Numbered from the stretch's first letter, positions 16,131-25,706 are shown. The stretch is DNA of 64,000 nt from Ensifer sesbaniae (GCF_013283665.1 NZ_JABEKU010000001.1:62001-126000); one strand, 5' to 3'. Notes: a model not told the origin generated them from the sequence alone. Translations and numbers: made by a program.

Positions 16131-18767
16131 ATGAACAAATCCGAATTGAAACCCGCCATCGCGACCGGTGTCGATCATTCACCCATCGCCGTTTCGTTTC
16201 AGGGGCGGGAAAGGCCGGCATCGACCTTCTTTCTGATCTTCGCGGCGGCTCTCGTGTTCCCGGTCCTGCTGTTCGCTTCCCTGACCGCCTGGACGTATGT
16301 ACGGGCCGAGCAAGCGCGGGCTGTCGAGAGGGCGCAGGCACTGGCACATGAACTGTCGGCTGCGGTCGACCGTGAACTGGCCGGGCCACGTCTGGTGATG
16401 GAAGCATTGGCTACCTCCGAGGATCTGCGAAGAGGTGATTTGCAGGCATTCCACCGCACGGCGGGGGCTATTGCCGAAGCACTTGGCGTGACGATCGTCG
16501 TGCGGGCTCCTGGTGAGCCGCGACAGCTCCTTAATACTTCGGCACCCTGGGGAACGGCACTGCCGCTGCCGAATCCCGCAATTGCTGCTTTCGACCGGCA
16601 GGTGCTTCAGGAAAAAAGGCCCGCCGTAACGAACATCATCGTGGGTCCTCTGCAGAAGCGCCTGCTCGCCACGGTGATTGTGCCGGTCTTGCGAGAAGGC
16701 GAGGTCATCTATCTGCTCGCCGTCGGCATACGGGTCGAACGACTGCAGTCCGTGTTCAGCGGCGTGAGCCTGGACGAGGGATGGCTTGCCGCCATTGTCG
16801 ACTCGAAAGGGACGATTGGGGCGCGCTCGATTGACCCAGAGGCATTTGTCGGGAAACAGGCACCCACCGATTGGATATCGCATGCTATGGGGCGGAGTGG
16901 CCTTTGGCGGGGCCGGAACTTGCTGAACCTCGATGTCATTGCCGCCTATGCTCGCTCCGCCGACACGAATTGGTTCGCTGCGGTCTCCGTGCCAACTACC
17001 GTGCTGAATGCACCGATCTGGAAGGCGCTTGCCTCGATGTCGGCGATTGGTGTCCTGCTTCTGTCGTTGTCGGTCGCTCTCGCCTCTTGGGCTGCGTCTC
17101 ATCTCACGCGCGCTGTAGGCGCCCTGCAGCATGCAGGGATCGAATTGGAGAAAAACGAACGAGTCTCGGCCGTAACCACGCCCGTGCGTGAGATCAACGA
17201 GGTCGGGCGCGTTCTCGCGGCAGCAGCCACCGAGGCGCAGCGCCGCGAAGCGCATCTGCGCTCAATCCTCGCAACGGTGCCAAGCGCGATGGTGGTCATC
17301 GACAGCCGGGGAAGAATACAGTCGTTCAGCGCCACGGCGGAGAAACTCTTTGGTTTCACCGCGGAGGAAGTTACCGGAAAGAACGTCAGCATTCTGATGC
17401 CGGAGCCGGACCGCAGCGCTCATGACGGCTACATTCAGCACTACCTCGACACCGGCGAACGCCGCATCATGGGGAAGGGGCGCGTCGTTCTCGGTCGGCG
17501 CAAGGACGGCAGCAAGTTCCCGGTCGAGCTCTATGTCGGTGAAGCAAAGGTTGATGGCGAAACGCGGTTTACAGGGTTTCTGCAGGACCAGACGGAGAAG
17601 CATCGCGTCGAGCAGGAGCTGCGGCAGACGCAGAAGATGGAAGCGATCGGCAAGCTCACCGGCGGGGTCGCCCACGACTTCAACAACCTACTGACGGTCA
17701 TTACGGGCAATCTCGAGATGCTTGAGGCGAAGGTCGGCGAAAAGTACCGCATCTATATTGAGGAAGCGCAGGAGGCGGCCGATCTTGCCGCCCAGCTGAC
17801 GTCCAGCCTGCTTGCCTTTGGCCGCCGAATGCCCCTGGATCCGCAACTCGCCGACATCGGCGAGCTGGTGTCGGCCTCAAGTGAACTGCTGCGCCGCACG
17901 CTGAGTGAGACGATCGTCGTCCGCACCGGTGTTCGCAGCGGTTGTCGCGCCGTCGTCGATGCTGGGCAGCTGAAGAACGCGATCCTGAATCTCGCCATCA
18001 ACGCCCGCGATGCAATGCCGAAGGGAGGAACCCTCACGCTCGAGGTGAGCAAGGCGGAACTCGATCAAGACTATGCACGTGAGCATCCCGAGGTTCGTCC
18101 GGGGCAGTATGTCCTGATCGCGGTCAGCGACACCGGAACCGGGATGACGGCGGAAGTCAGGGAGCACGCCTTTGATCCGTTCTACACGACGAAACCACAA
18201 GGGGCCGGCACGGGGCTGGGACTGAGCTCGGTCTATGGATTCGTGAAGCAATCCGGCGGGCACGTCGCGCTGTACAGCGAGGTGGGACTGGGAACGACGG
18301 TGCGGATCTACCTTCCCTTGGTCGCCGATAAGCGTGATGACGCATTGGAAGGTTCGGCAGCACCAAGCTTGTCGAAGGGCAAGGGCGAACTCGTTCTCGT
18401 CGTCGAAGACGACGAACGCGTACGCCGCGTCACCATCTCGCGGCTGAAGCAGCTCGGCTACCAAGTGCTTGAGGCAGGCAACGGGCCGGAGGCACTCTCG
18501 ATTCTTGAGCGCACGCCTGGCGTCGAGCTGCTGTTTACCGACATGGTCATGCCGGGCGGTATGAGCGGTGCTGATCTTGCCGCGGCAAGCAGCAAGCGTT
18601 TCCCCGACATTCCTGTGCTCTTCACGTCCGGCTATGCCGGACCGGAAATCGCGGCCCAAGCGGTTGCCGGGGTCAGCAGGTGGTTGCGGAAGCCCTACAC
18701 GATCGCCGACTTGGCGGCCGCGCTGCGGCGTGCATTCGGCAAAGAGGATCGAGCCTCGGTTAACTGA
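16131..18767 (+). CDS. Hybrid sensor histidine kinase with FixL-like PAS domain
   Basis: Encodes 878 residues from ATG 16131 (GGAAGG 8 bases upstream; ATG 16092 would add 13). Order: membrane helix near 25-50 (FFLIFAAALVFPVLLFA), an extracytoplasmic sensing region to about 285, a second membrane helix (LLLSLSVALASWAASHL), a PAS domain about 370-490, HisKA with GGVAHDFNNLL (His 515), HATPase with NARDAMPKGG and GTGLGLSSV, and a C-terminal receiver with acceptor Asp near 804 (LLFTDMVMPGG). The PAS segment PEPDRSAHDGYI with GKGRVVLGRRKDG resembles FixL, including the histidine (431) that matches the FixL haem ligand. Oxygen sensing is therefore possible but unproven; this motif also occurs in non-haem PAS domains. 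The partner regulator downstream is broken. Confidence 0.9.
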   Translation: MNKSELKPAIATGVDHSPIAVSFQGRERPASTFFLIFAAALVFPVLLFASLTAWTYVRAEQARAVERAQALAHELSAAVDRELAGPRLVMEALATSEDLRRGDLQAFHRTAGAIAEALGVTIVVRAPGEPRQLLNTSAPWGTALPLPNPAIAAFDRQVLQEKRPAVTNIIVGPLQKRLLATVIVPVLREGEVIYLLAVGIRVERLQSVFSGVSLDEGWLAAIVDSKGTIGARSIDPEAFVGKQAPTDWISHAMGRSGLWRGRNLLNLDVIAAYARSADTNWFAAVSVPTTVLNAPIWKALASMSAIGVLLLSLSVALASWAASHLTRAVGALQHAGIELEKNERVSAVTTPVREINEVGRVLAAAATEAQRREAHLRSILATVPSAMVVIDSRGRIQSFSATAEKLFGFTAEEVTGKNVSILMPEPDRSAHDGYIQHYLDTGERRIMGKGRVVLGRRKDGSKFPVELYVGEAKVDGETRFTGFLQDQTEKHRVEQELRQTQKMEAIGKLTGGVAHDFNNLLTVITGNLEMLEAKVGEKYRIYIEEAQEAADLAAQLTSSLLAFGRRMPLDPQLADIGELVSASSELLRRTLSETIVVRTGVRSGCRAVVDAGQLKNAILNLAINARDAMPKGGTLTLEVSKAELDQDYAREHPEVRPGQYVLIAVSDTGTGMTAEVREHAFDPFYTTKPQGAGTGLGLSSVYGFVKQSGGHVALYSEVGLGTTVRIYLPLVADKRDDALEGSAAPSLSKGKGELVLVVEDDERVRRVTISRLKQLGYQVLEAGNGPEALSILERTPGVELLFTDMVMPGGMSGADLAAASSKRFPDIPVLFTSGYAGPEIAAQAVAGVSRWLRKPYTIADLAAALRRAFGKEDRASVN

Positions 18768-19063
18768 TGCAGGCAGGGACGTGAAGTGCTTCTGGTGTCG
18801 CGAAAAAAGTGCCAATCCGGTTCTATACTCAAGATCGAACGTGCATTTACGTCCGAATGACCGCGGAGCCCATTGCTTTTTCGGCTTTAAGTGCTTCGTA
18901 GACGGCGCTTTTTGCCGTCTTCAAAGCGTATGTGGCTCTCGGTCGTGGCGAGCCTTTCCGGTGGGGCCGGCCTCCGCGCCGGACGAGGTGACGACACTCG
19001 GTGCGATATTGTAACAAGGAGCAACAGGGTGAGGGAAACAGCGTCGTTCAGGGTTGCTGGGGG
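18768..19063. other. Intergenic stretch after the hybrid kinase
   Basis: No supported gene. A perfect 6-bp stem GACGGC/GCCGTC with a 7-base loop sits at 18901-18919, without a following T run, so a terminator role is doubtful. Confidence 0.3.
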
Positions 19064-19408
19064 ATGAATACACGGACCATGACCGAGCACATACTCGTGG
19101 TCGATGACGATTCGAGGATCCGGCAGATGCTGTCGCAGTACTTTGAAGGGGAGCGATATCGCGGCTGACGCCCGGCGAGTTCAATATGCTTTATGAGCTC
19201 GGGGAATATGCGGGTCGCATCCTTCAACGCGAGTTGCTCATGGACTGACGGGAGGCCGTGATCCCGACGCTTTCGACCGTTCCATTGACGCCCGCTCGTT
19301 CGGTTAGGGCAGAAAATCGAGCATGATCCCAGTGACTCCGCCTTGATCAAATCGGTGAGAGGTGTCGGTTATGTCTTCAGGGCAAAGACCATACGACAGG
19401 GTGCTTAG
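19064..19408 (+). pseudogene. Broken OmpR-family response regulator
   Basis: The start reads MTEHILVVDDDSRIRQMLSQ, a typical receiver N-terminus, and is cut by a stop after about 30 residues. The next part, in another frame, is the winged-helix output domain: LTPGEFNMLYELGEYAGRIL, then GRDPDAFDRSID, then SALIKSVRGVGYVFRAKT in a third frame. Most of the receiver, including the phosphoacceptor, is deleted. A short following stretch (FVWRQIGAVLILSG) could be the start of its lost sensor kinase. Not functional. It follows the intact hybrid kinase but is probably not its partner. Confidence 0.8.
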
Positions 19409-19546
19409 CTTCGCCGTTTCGTTTGGCGGCAGATCGGAGCGGTGCTGATCTTGTCGGGGGCACGGCTAGTCTGTGCGATCATTGTTCCGCATTAATCGCG
19501 AGCCATGGAACGATGGTCTTCGCCGCTGCCGATGCCCCTCTTGCAC

Positions 19547-19560
19547 TTAAGTTACGTCAA
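19547..19560 (+). promoter_or_regulatory. One-mismatch FNR-type box before the FMN-binding gene
   Basis: TTAAGTTACGTCAA, one base off TTGA-N6-TCAA. The class II start would be near 19595, 33 bases before ATG 19628. The paralogue at 60724 has an exact box at a similar place, which supports this weaker one. Confidence 0.5.
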
Positions 19561-19627
19561 GGTGGTTCGCCCCTATAATTTCGCCCCTATAATAAGGTGA
19601 ACTCTTCGATAAAGGGGGGGCTAAATC

Positions 19628-20086
19628 ATGTTTGTCAGGGAAATGAGCGAGGAGGAGTGCATCGCCCTTGTGTCGGCAGGGCGGCTCGCAAGGCTCGCCT
19701 GCTCGAAAGACGACCAGCCCTATGTCGTCCCGATCTGGTATGCATATGCCGGAAAATTCCTCTATGCCTTTTCGATGCCCGGGCGGAAGATCGAATGGAT
19801 GCGCGCCAATCCGCGTGTCTGCGTGCAAATCGACGAGATTTCGGACAGGCAGCACTGGCGAAGCGTGATAGTAATCGGGCGCTATCAGGAACTTCCGGAT
19901 TCGGCACAATGGCATCACGAATGCCTGCACGCCTGGTCCCTGCTGAAGAAATATCCTTACTGGTGGGAGCCAGGAGGGTTGAAGCCGTTGCCACAGCCTG
20001 TCGTTGGCGCTTCACCGCATCTTTTCTACAGCATCCATATCGATGAGATGACGGGGCGAACCGCCGTGGCAGAAGGCGGAATCTAA
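19628..20086 (+). CDS. FMN-binding pyridoxamine 5'-phosphate oxidase-like protein (copy 1)
   Basis: Encodes 152 residues of the split-barrel flavin-binding family: LARLACSKDDQPYVVPIWYA, then FSMPGRKIEWMRANPRVC (phosphate-binding region), then VIVIGRYQEL. It lacks the C-terminal substrate segment of true PdxH, so it is a general FMN- or haem-binding stress protein rather than the vitamin B6 enzyme. A run of Gs (GGGGGGG) before the ATG provides the ribosome-binding site. A clearly homologous paralogue lies at 60724-61176 near the other end of the window; both have an FNR-type box upstream. Redox protection during low oxygen is inferred. Confidence 0.88.
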   Translation: MFVREMSEEECIALVSAGRLARLACSKDDQPYVVPIWYAYAGKFLYAFSMPGRKIEWMRANPRVCVQIDEISDRQHWRSVIVIGRYQELPDSAQWHHECLHAWSLLKKYPYWWEPGGLKPLPQPVVGASPHLFYSIHIDEMTGRTAVAEGGI

Positions 20087-20215
20087 AGACACCGCAAGCC
20101 GGCTGAGATAGCGCTCCGGATGGGGTTGTGGCTGTCCGTGGTTGTCCTCGTCCTTCCGGTGGCGCTCTGGAAGTGCCTATGGCGCGCTCGGACGAATCAG
20201 GTTTAAGTACACTGT

Positions 20216-21288
20216 TCACCTCGAATAGGTAACGCCGTTCGACCCGTCGCCGACCGGAACGGTCGTCAGAACGTCAAGAGTCGAAAGATCGATGACCGAC
20301 AGGTTGTCGGAATAGATATTGGTGACAAAGGCGAACTGGCCCTGGTCATCGACGGCGACGCCATGCGCGCCGGGACCGGTCCGGATTGTCTTCACGACGC
20401 CGCGGATTGCGACGTCGATGATGGAGACGGTGTCGCCTGGTACCGCTTCGGTTCCCTGGTTGGCAACGAGCCGCAAGCGCTTGTCCGGCGTCGCGTGAAC
20501 CTGAATGGGGCCAGCGCCCACGGCGATCCGGCTGACGACCTTCCGGCTTTTCGTGTCGATTATGGCGACTTCGTTCTCGTCTCTTAGGGAGACATAGACC
20601 TCGCCTCCGTCCGGTGAGAACCCGACCTGCACGGGGCTTTGCCCACGGAGGTTCTCGCCAACTCGCTGGTGTCTCCGAGATCGAGGACCGAAACGGTGCC
20701 ATCCTTGACGTTGGCGACATAGGCTTCGTTTCCGTCCGGGCTGATCCTGAGGCCGTGCGGGAAGCCGCCAGTCGCTATCACTGCTCGCGGTGTGGCGGAT
20801 GTCAGATCGATGACGCTGACATTGTCGTCTTCCGAATTGGTGACGAGGGCGTACCTGCCTACAGGATCGGCCACGACGTGCGCCGGATGTTCGCCGACCT
20901 GGACCTCAAGCGGAGATTTGGAACGGAACTGGGCCGTATCGAACACAAGCAGGGTGCCGTGAGCGCCGCCATTGCCATGTCCGTCGGATTCCTTCGCGGG
21001 CTTGGTTCCGACGACAAGCAGGGTTTGCCCATTGGCCGTAATCTGGACGTTGTGCGGCGAAACCGCGACCGGAACGGTCGTGACCTTGCCAGTCGACAGG
21101 TCGAGGCGGCTTACCGTGCTGCCCAACTCGTCCGCCGTGAATACGACGCCGCCCTGAGCGATCTTTCTTATAGCCGCCTCGCTGCCTGACAAGCCGAGTA
21201 TCAGTGCCAAACCGGCGGCTGCCAACAGAAAGGTGGTCCGCCTGCCGCCAGCCGGGACGTTCGTGAGGAAAGCTGATGCAGAACGCAT
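20216..21288 (-). pseudogene. YncE-like beta-propeller protein, frameshifted
   Basis: A secreted beta-propeller of the YncE/40-residue YVTN repeat family. ATG 21288 (AAGGG upstream) begins MRSASAFLTNVPAGGRR, followed by a signal-type hydrophobic segment (FLLAAAGLALILGLSG). Repeats such as GRYALVTNSEDDNVSVIDL and GNEAYVANVKDGTVSVLDL follow. The frame ends near 20590, but the next frame resumes at once with VGFSPDGGEVYVSL and continues to 20216. One missing G near 20631 (GCCCCG-TGCAG) explains the break. Whole length about 357 residues if repaired. A recent mutation or a sequencing error is possible. Periplasmic scaffold role only. Confidence 0.75.
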
Positions 21289-21444
21289 CTCGAAACCCTT
21301 TTTTCGCATTTTCAGTAAGGCTCGCATGTTGCGTGCGCACCGACTTTGCGGGACGACAAAGACTCCGAATTAAGAGTAACACCGTCTCATCCGCCGAGGC
21401 GCGCAGCCTTGTAGCGGCGGCTCATCGCGGCCGAGACCGCGGCG

Positions 21445-22635
21445 TCAAAAAACGGTGACCGTGCGGTCTACGAACTCGTCAATCAAGCTCGGCAGCCGAT
21501 TGAGGTGATCTTCCGCGACGCTTGCCACCTGCTGGCTGATTTCGGCGACCGCCAATTCCTTGTGCGTCGCGACCTTCACGTGCAGCACCGACGGCCGATT
21601 TACAGGATCGCCGATGCGGCTCACCATCACGCAGTTGGTGGCCTCGACGCCTGGGACGGAGTTGACGATATCCTCCGCGATCCGTTGCGCCAGGACATTG
21701 TAGATTTTTCCGACATGTGTGGCCGGGTTCTTGCCCGCCGCCGCTTCGAGGCTCATCGGCCGGCACGGGGTAATCAGGCCGTTCACTCGGTTGCCTCGTC
21801 CCACTTGCCCGTCGTCGCCGGCCTCGGCGGAAGTTCCCGTTACGGTGAGATAGAACATGCCGGAACGCTCGTCGTCGGCAGTGTTGACTCCGATGTCGCA
21901 TTCGTGAAAGCCGTGGCGCCGCGCAAGTTCTCGCACAGTCTCACCGAGTGCGGACTTTTCCGCCAGGTAATCGTCCGCGTGGGCAACATGAAGGCCGATC
22001 ATGGCGCATGCGACCGTCAATCGGACCGACTGGTCATGTCGAACACCCATTACCTTGACGTCCTCGCCCCAGGCCGGATGATCGTGCCAGCGGTCGCGTC
22101 CATTGAGGTGACGTTCCACCGCAAGCACGAGACTTTCCAGTGCACTCGCCGGAGCATAGCCTGTAGCGAACGACGTATCATTTGCCAGCGCAGTCCGGTC
22201 GTCGCGGGAAAACAGATCGCGCAAGTCTTGTGAACCCGACCGGATGAGCGGGTGAATTCGCACGTGGCGGCCCACGTCGAGCGCATGTAAGTTGGATCGC
22301 AGCCAAGACCGCGATCCCTCGATCGCGATCTCCTCGATCGGGATGGCTTCGTTGGCGATCCCGGACGTCGCCCGGCCGGCCAGGTAGATGTCGATCGGCG
22401 CGACTACCGAGCCGCCGCCGAAAGCAGGACTGGAGCGGCCACCGCACAAAAGCGCCTTGTCGACATTGTGGTGCAGAATGCGACCGAAACGCTGGCGGTA
22501 TTCGCGGCAGAGGTTGCGGGAAAGCGTCTCGGCAAGGGCGTCGCAGATCGTGTCGGGATGGCCGAGGCCCTTGCGCTCCACGACCTCGACCGGATCATCC
22601 CGAGTGACGAGGTCTGAAATCGTCAAAGCAAGCAT
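21445..22635 (-). CDS. S-adenosylmethionine synthetase, archaeal type
   Basis: Encodes 396 residues from ATG 22635, with AAAGGAGATCACCC in front. Motifs are those of the archaeal-type MAT family (PF01941), not bacterial Met[20 protein letters not shown], the segment [19 protein letters not shown], and [13 protein letters not shown]. It makes SAM from methionine and ATP. A rhizobium normally has chromosomal MetK, so this is an extra, divergent enzyme. It is last in a minus-strand run with UbiB, a periplasmic protein and a membrane methyltransferase (a possible SAM user), downstream of the box at 25677. Confidence 0.9.
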   Translation of the reverse strand: MLALTISDLVTRDDPVEVVERKGLGHPDTICDALAETLSRNLCREYRQRFGRILHHNVDKALLCGGRSSPAFGGGSVVAPIDIYLAGRATSGIANEAIPIEEIAIEGSRSWLRSNLHALDVGRHVRIHPLIRSGSQDLRDLFSRDDRTALANDTSFATGYAPASALESLVLAVERHLNGRDRWHDHPAWGEDVKVMGVRHDQSVRLTVACAMIGLHVAHADDYLAEKSALGETVRELARRHGFHECDIGVNTADDERSGMFYLTVTGTSAEAGDDGQVGRGNRVNGLITPCRPMSLEAAAGKNPATHVGKIYNVLAQRIAEDIVNSVPGVEATNCVMVSRIGDPVNRPSVLHVKVATHKELAVAEISQQVASVAEDHLNRLPSLIDEFVDRTVTVF

Positions 22636-22701
22636 GGGTGATCTCCTTTTGTTGGACCGGTGGCGCGACACGCATTTTGATGGCCTCTTGCCGTCCGGGT
22701 T

Positions 22702-24300
22702 TCAGAGCTTTCCGGAGCGGGCGATCGCCTGCACGAGGCGAAGCGTGAACCAAAGCGCCAAAGCAAAGGCAACTGCCGCTAACAGCGGGATCTCGCCCAA
22801 GACACGCGGTCCCGCGGCGTCCATGAGCAGCGCCCCGGACACGAAGAGACCGGCAGCGATCAGTGCGAGCACGAGCCGATTGCTGCTCCTGTCGAGGTGC
22901 TCATGCAGGCCCTTGAGTTCGCGTACATGCAGACTGAGTCCGAGGCCGCTGCCTTCCCGAGCAAGCTGCTGGACCCATGCGCTGAGCATCGCAGGCAGGT
23001 CGTGCGCTGCCGACGCTGCATCGAGCCGCCAGCGGCTGAAGGTGGTTGTCCAGTCGGCCTCTTTCATCGCGGCGTTCAGCACGTCCGGAGCCTTGGTCTG
23101 CAAGGATTCAAGAAGTTGGAACTCAGGGTCGAGGATGCGCACGGTGTGCTCGGCGAGAAACATCGCCCGCATCAGAACGAGAAGATCCAGCGGGACAAAC
23201 ACATTTTGTGCCTGCCCGAGCCGCGTCACTCGCAAGAACGCTTCCGCCAGGGACCAGTCCTTGAGTGGAAGCGCGGCATAGTCGCCGATGATCTCCACCA
23301 GGCCGCGGCGAAACTCGCTCCGGTCCAGTTCTCCACCCAATATTCCGAGATCGATCGCGGCCTCGAGGAGCCAGTCGGCGTCCTGACGAACGAAGGCCGT
23401 GGCAAAGGCGGCGAGCTTGCGCCGCATGGCCCGATCGAGAAATCCGACGATCCCGAAGTCGTGCAGGCAAATTCGCCCGTCTTCGGTGACGAAGAGATTG
23501 CCAGGGTGCGGATCGCCATGGAAAACCCCCAACACGAAAATCTGATGGAGGTAGGCGTCGACAAAATTTCCCGCGAGGCGAGGACCGTCCGATCTCAAGG
23601 ATGCGTCGTCGATCCGCCTGCCGCTGCTTCGCTCCTGGACGATCACGGTTTCCGAGACCAAGTCATTGATCACATCTGGAATCTTCAGCGTGGGCCAATC
23701 GGCGAAGGCCGTCACGAAGTTCCTGATGCTTCTTGCCTCGCGGCAAAAATCGATCTCCTTTAAGAGGTTGGTCCATATCTCCGTGACGATGCGCAGCGGC
23801 TGATAGTGGCGCAGGCGCGGCATGATCACTGTCGCCACGCGCGCCAGCCAGAACAGGGAACGCATGTCCTGATTGATCTGTCGCTTCAGGCCCGGCCGGC
23901 GAACCTTGACAATGACGCTTCTTCCGTCCCGAAGGCGTGCGCCGTGCACCTGTGCGACGGAGGCCGCAGCCAGCGGCGTTTCGTCCAAGTCGGTAAACAA
24001 CTCCGGTACGGGCCTGCCAAGGCCGCGCTCGATCTCCTCCATCGCGACGCTCGTCGCGAAGGGCGAAACGTGGTCCTGCAGCTTCTGCAATGCGACGACG
24101 TAGTCATCGGGCAGGATATCCCGGCGTATGCTGAGCGCCTGGCCGAACTTGATGAACGTCGTGCCAAGGCTTTCAAGACTAAGGCGAAATTGTTTGGAGG
24201 AGGGCGGTTTCGAGGGGAGGAGGCGAAGCGCGCGCAGGGCACTTCCAAGCGCGAACGCCATGGCCACGAAGACGATGTGAAGCATACGGAATATCGGCAT
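22702..24300 (-). CDS. ABC1/UbiB family atypical kinase
   Basis: Encodes 532 residues with the ABC1/UbiB signatures: KxGQ motif TFIKFGQALSIRRDILP near residues 49-65, the A-rich loop PLAAASVAQVHGA, VKVRRPG, the HGDPHPGNLFV loop and HDFGIVG (the DFG motif). One or two membrane helices lie at the C-terminus (VLALIAAGLFVSGALLM and PLLAAVAFALALWFTL). UbiB-type proteins support ubiquinone biosynthesis or lipid handling through ATPase activity. N-terminal residues 1-30 include a hydrophobic stretch. It sits 27 bp after the periplasmic protein gene and 66 bp before the SAM synthetase gene, probably one transcript. A duplicate of the chromosomal ubiB, perhaps tuned to low oxygen. Confidence 0.92.
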   Translation of the reverse strand: MPIFRMLHIVFVAMAFALGSALRALRLLPSKPPSSKQFRLSLESLGTTFIKFGQALSIRRDILPDDYVVALQKLQDHVSPFATSVAMEEIERGLGRPVPELFTDLDETPLAAASVAQVHGARLRDGRSVIVKVRRPGLKRQINQDMRSLFWLARVATVIMPRLRHYQPLRIVTEIWTNLLKEIDFCREARSIRNFVTAFADWPTLKIPDVINDLVSETVIVQERSSGRRIDDASLRSDGPRLAGNFVDAYLHQIFVLGVFHGDPHPGNLFVTEDGRICLHDFGIVGFLDRAMRRKLAAFATAFVRQDADWLLEAAIDLGILGGELDRSEFRRGLVEIIGDYAALPLKDWSLAEAFLRVTRLGQAQNVFVPLDLLVLMRAMFLAEHTVRILDPEFQLLESLQTKAPDVLNAAMKEADWTTTFSRWRLDAASAAHDLPAMLSAWVQQLAREGSGLGLSLHVRELKGLHEHLDRSSNRLVLALIAAGLFVSGALLMDAAGPRVLGEIPLLAAVAFALALWFTLRLVQAIARSGKL

Positions 24301-24327
24301 CTAACATGTCAAGCGGTTGCCCGTGCC

Positions 24328-24870
24328 TCATCTCGTGTGTTGATACTCGAAACCGACGTGAACCGGATGCTCCCGGTCGGGAATGCTGATCTGGAGACGG
24401 ATATCGTAGCGGTCGGTGCCCAGCAGCGTGACGAAGTTGCCGTAAGTGACTGTTTCGGCGATCGTCATTGGCTGGAGTTCAATCGTTTTCGTTCCGACAT
24501 TGCCCAAGCCCGACACGGTCGCCGCCACTCCGGCGTACTCGATCCGAGCTCCGCTCAGTGCGTCGAAGATCGCGACGACGATGTGGTACTGGTGCGCTCC
24601 GCCCGGAGCGCCATCGTGCATGCTCGCTTCAGGATGCTCCTTCGGATGCCTGCGCACTATTGCCGCGGGCAGAACGCCAAGGTAGACGGCCAGATCATTG
24701 ACGACCCGGTAATTCTCGTCCTCGGAGGCGGCCGAGGCATGAGATGTCGCGAGCGCGAACATCAACGCGATGGCGAGCAGAGTCAGCAGGCATTGCCGCC
24801 ATACCGACCGATACTCGTGCGCCAGAGCAACTGCGGTCGCTTCAGACCTGTATCCTGCTGGGTGCAACAT
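24328..24870 (-). CDS. Periplasmic protein of unknown function
   Basis: Encodes 180 residues from ATG 24870, with GAGGAGGACCGCC directly upstream; longer frames start inside the neighbouring gene. An N-terminal positively charged part and hydrophobic segment (CLLTLLAIALMFALAT) ending SHASAASEDE predict export. The mature part (about 130 residues) is rich in beta strands and has HPKEHPEASMHDG and GGAHQYHIVVAIFD, histidine- and methionine-bearing loops that could bind metal. Its overall look is that of small immunoglobulin-like periplasmic proteins. It lies 41 bp after the membrane methyltransferase. No firm family. Confidence 0.75.
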   Translation of the reverse strand: MLHPAGYRSEATAVALAHEYRSVWRQCLLTLLAIALMFALATSHASAASEDENYRVVNDLAVYLGVLPAAIVRRHPKEHPEASMHDGAPGGAHQYHIVVAIFDALSGARIEYAGVAATVSGLGNVGTKTIELQPMTIAETVTYGNFVTLLGTDRYDIRLQISIPDREHPVHVGFEYQHTR

Positions 24871-24911
24871 GGCGGTCCTCCTCACGCGAGAGACCCGGTT
24901 TTTGGCAGCGT

Positions 24912-25586
24912 CTATTTCGGCCCCGCAACATCCGTTTTCGAAAGATGTGTGAAGCTGCTGAGACGCGGAATGAAGGCCGGCACCTCGCGCATGTATTGTT
25001 CGTATGCAGGCCCGAACTCGGTGAGCGCTTCGCGTTCTTCCGCGCGCGCCAGGCGTACGTACATGAAGACCAGAATCGGGAACATCGCCAACGTCAGCAG
25101 CGTCGGCCACTGCAAGAGAAAGCCCAGCATCACCAGCACGAAGCCGACATACTGCGGATGGCGGACGTAGGCATAGGCCCCGGTCGTGGCTATGGCTGTT
25201 TGCGTCTGGGCTTCGTAAAGCACCTTCCAGCCTGCGGATATCAGCCAGAAACCGCCGCCTATGAAGACGAAGCTCAGGAGATGGAACGGACCGAAGTGCG
25301 GATTGGTCCTCCAGCCGAAAAGCTCCTCGAGAAGGTGTCCTGCATCATGAGAGAACCAGTCGACGCCCGGATAGCGGCTCTGCAGCCAGCCTGAAAGCAA
25401 ATAGATCGTCAGCGGAAAGCCGTACATTTCCGTGAACAGGGCAACGAGGAAAGCGCTGAAGGCACCGAATGACCGCCAGTCGCGATTCGTCTGCGGGCGA
25501 AAGAACGAGAAAGCGAAGATGATGAAGATCGCGGAATTGACGATCACCAGTGACCAAAGGCCATAGGCAGGAGCATTGTCATGCAT
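24912..25586 (-). CDS. Membrane methyltransferase of the isoprenylcysteine/phospholipid family
   Basis: Encodes 224 residues from ATG 25586, with about five membrane helices (LWSLVIVNSAIFIIFAFSFF; FGAFSAFLVALFTEMYGF; FHLLSFVFIGGGFWLI; YVGFVLVMLGFLLQWPTL). The conserved C-terminal core GAYAYVRHPQYVGFVLVMLG followed by AEEREALTEFGPAYEQY matches the ICMT/PEMT family, where RHP and a downstream E-E coordinate SAM. Substrate may be a phospholipid or another membrane molecule; true prenylcysteine is not expected in bacteria. An exact FNR-type box lies about 90 bp upstream, and an archaeal-type SAM synthetase is in the same run. Confidence 0.87.
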   Translation of the reverse strand: MHDNAPAYGLWSLVIVNSAIFIIFAFSFFRPQTNRDWRSFGAFSAFLVALFTEMYGFPLTIYLLSGWLQSRYPGVDWFSHDAGHLLEELFGWRTNPHFGPFHLLSFVFIGGGFWLISAGWKVLYEAQTQTAIATTGAYAYVRHPQYVGFVLVMLGFLLQWPTLLTLAMFPILVFMYVRLARAEEREALTEFGPAYEQYMREVPAFIPRLSSFTHLSKTDVAGPK

Positions 25587-25676
25587 TGTCGGCCTCAACT
25601 CATCCGGTGCAGCCTCGCGAACGTTTGAAGACCGGCACCAATGCCTACAACGCTACCAAACCCGTGGCGGCGCGCA

Positions 25677-25690
25677 TTGATGCCGATCAA
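25677..25690 (-). promoter_or_regulatory. FNR/FixK-type box before the membrane methyltransferase
   Basis: TTGATGCCGATCAA, exact. It predicts a leftward start near 25642, giving a 56-base leader before ATG 25586. It separates the methyltransferase-UbiB-MAT run from the upstream glycoamylase gene, whose stop is only 17 bp away. Confidence 0.75.
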
Positions 25691-25706
25691 GTGGTGGGAG
25701 CGACGA

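Noticed and set aside
16179-17255. Minus-strand open frame of 358 codons inside the hybrid kinase
   Set aside because: Antisense to a conserved sensor domain; no recognisable motif.
18901-18919. GACGGC/GCCGTC hairpin as terminator of the hybrid kinase
   Set aside because: No T run follows and it lies 134 bp beyond the stop; listed only in the intergenic note.
22388-23281. Plus-strand open frame of 297 codons across the SAM synthetase and UbiB genes
   Set aside because: Serine/arginine-rich composition of an antisense frame, no ribosome-binding site, and it spans two confirmed genes.
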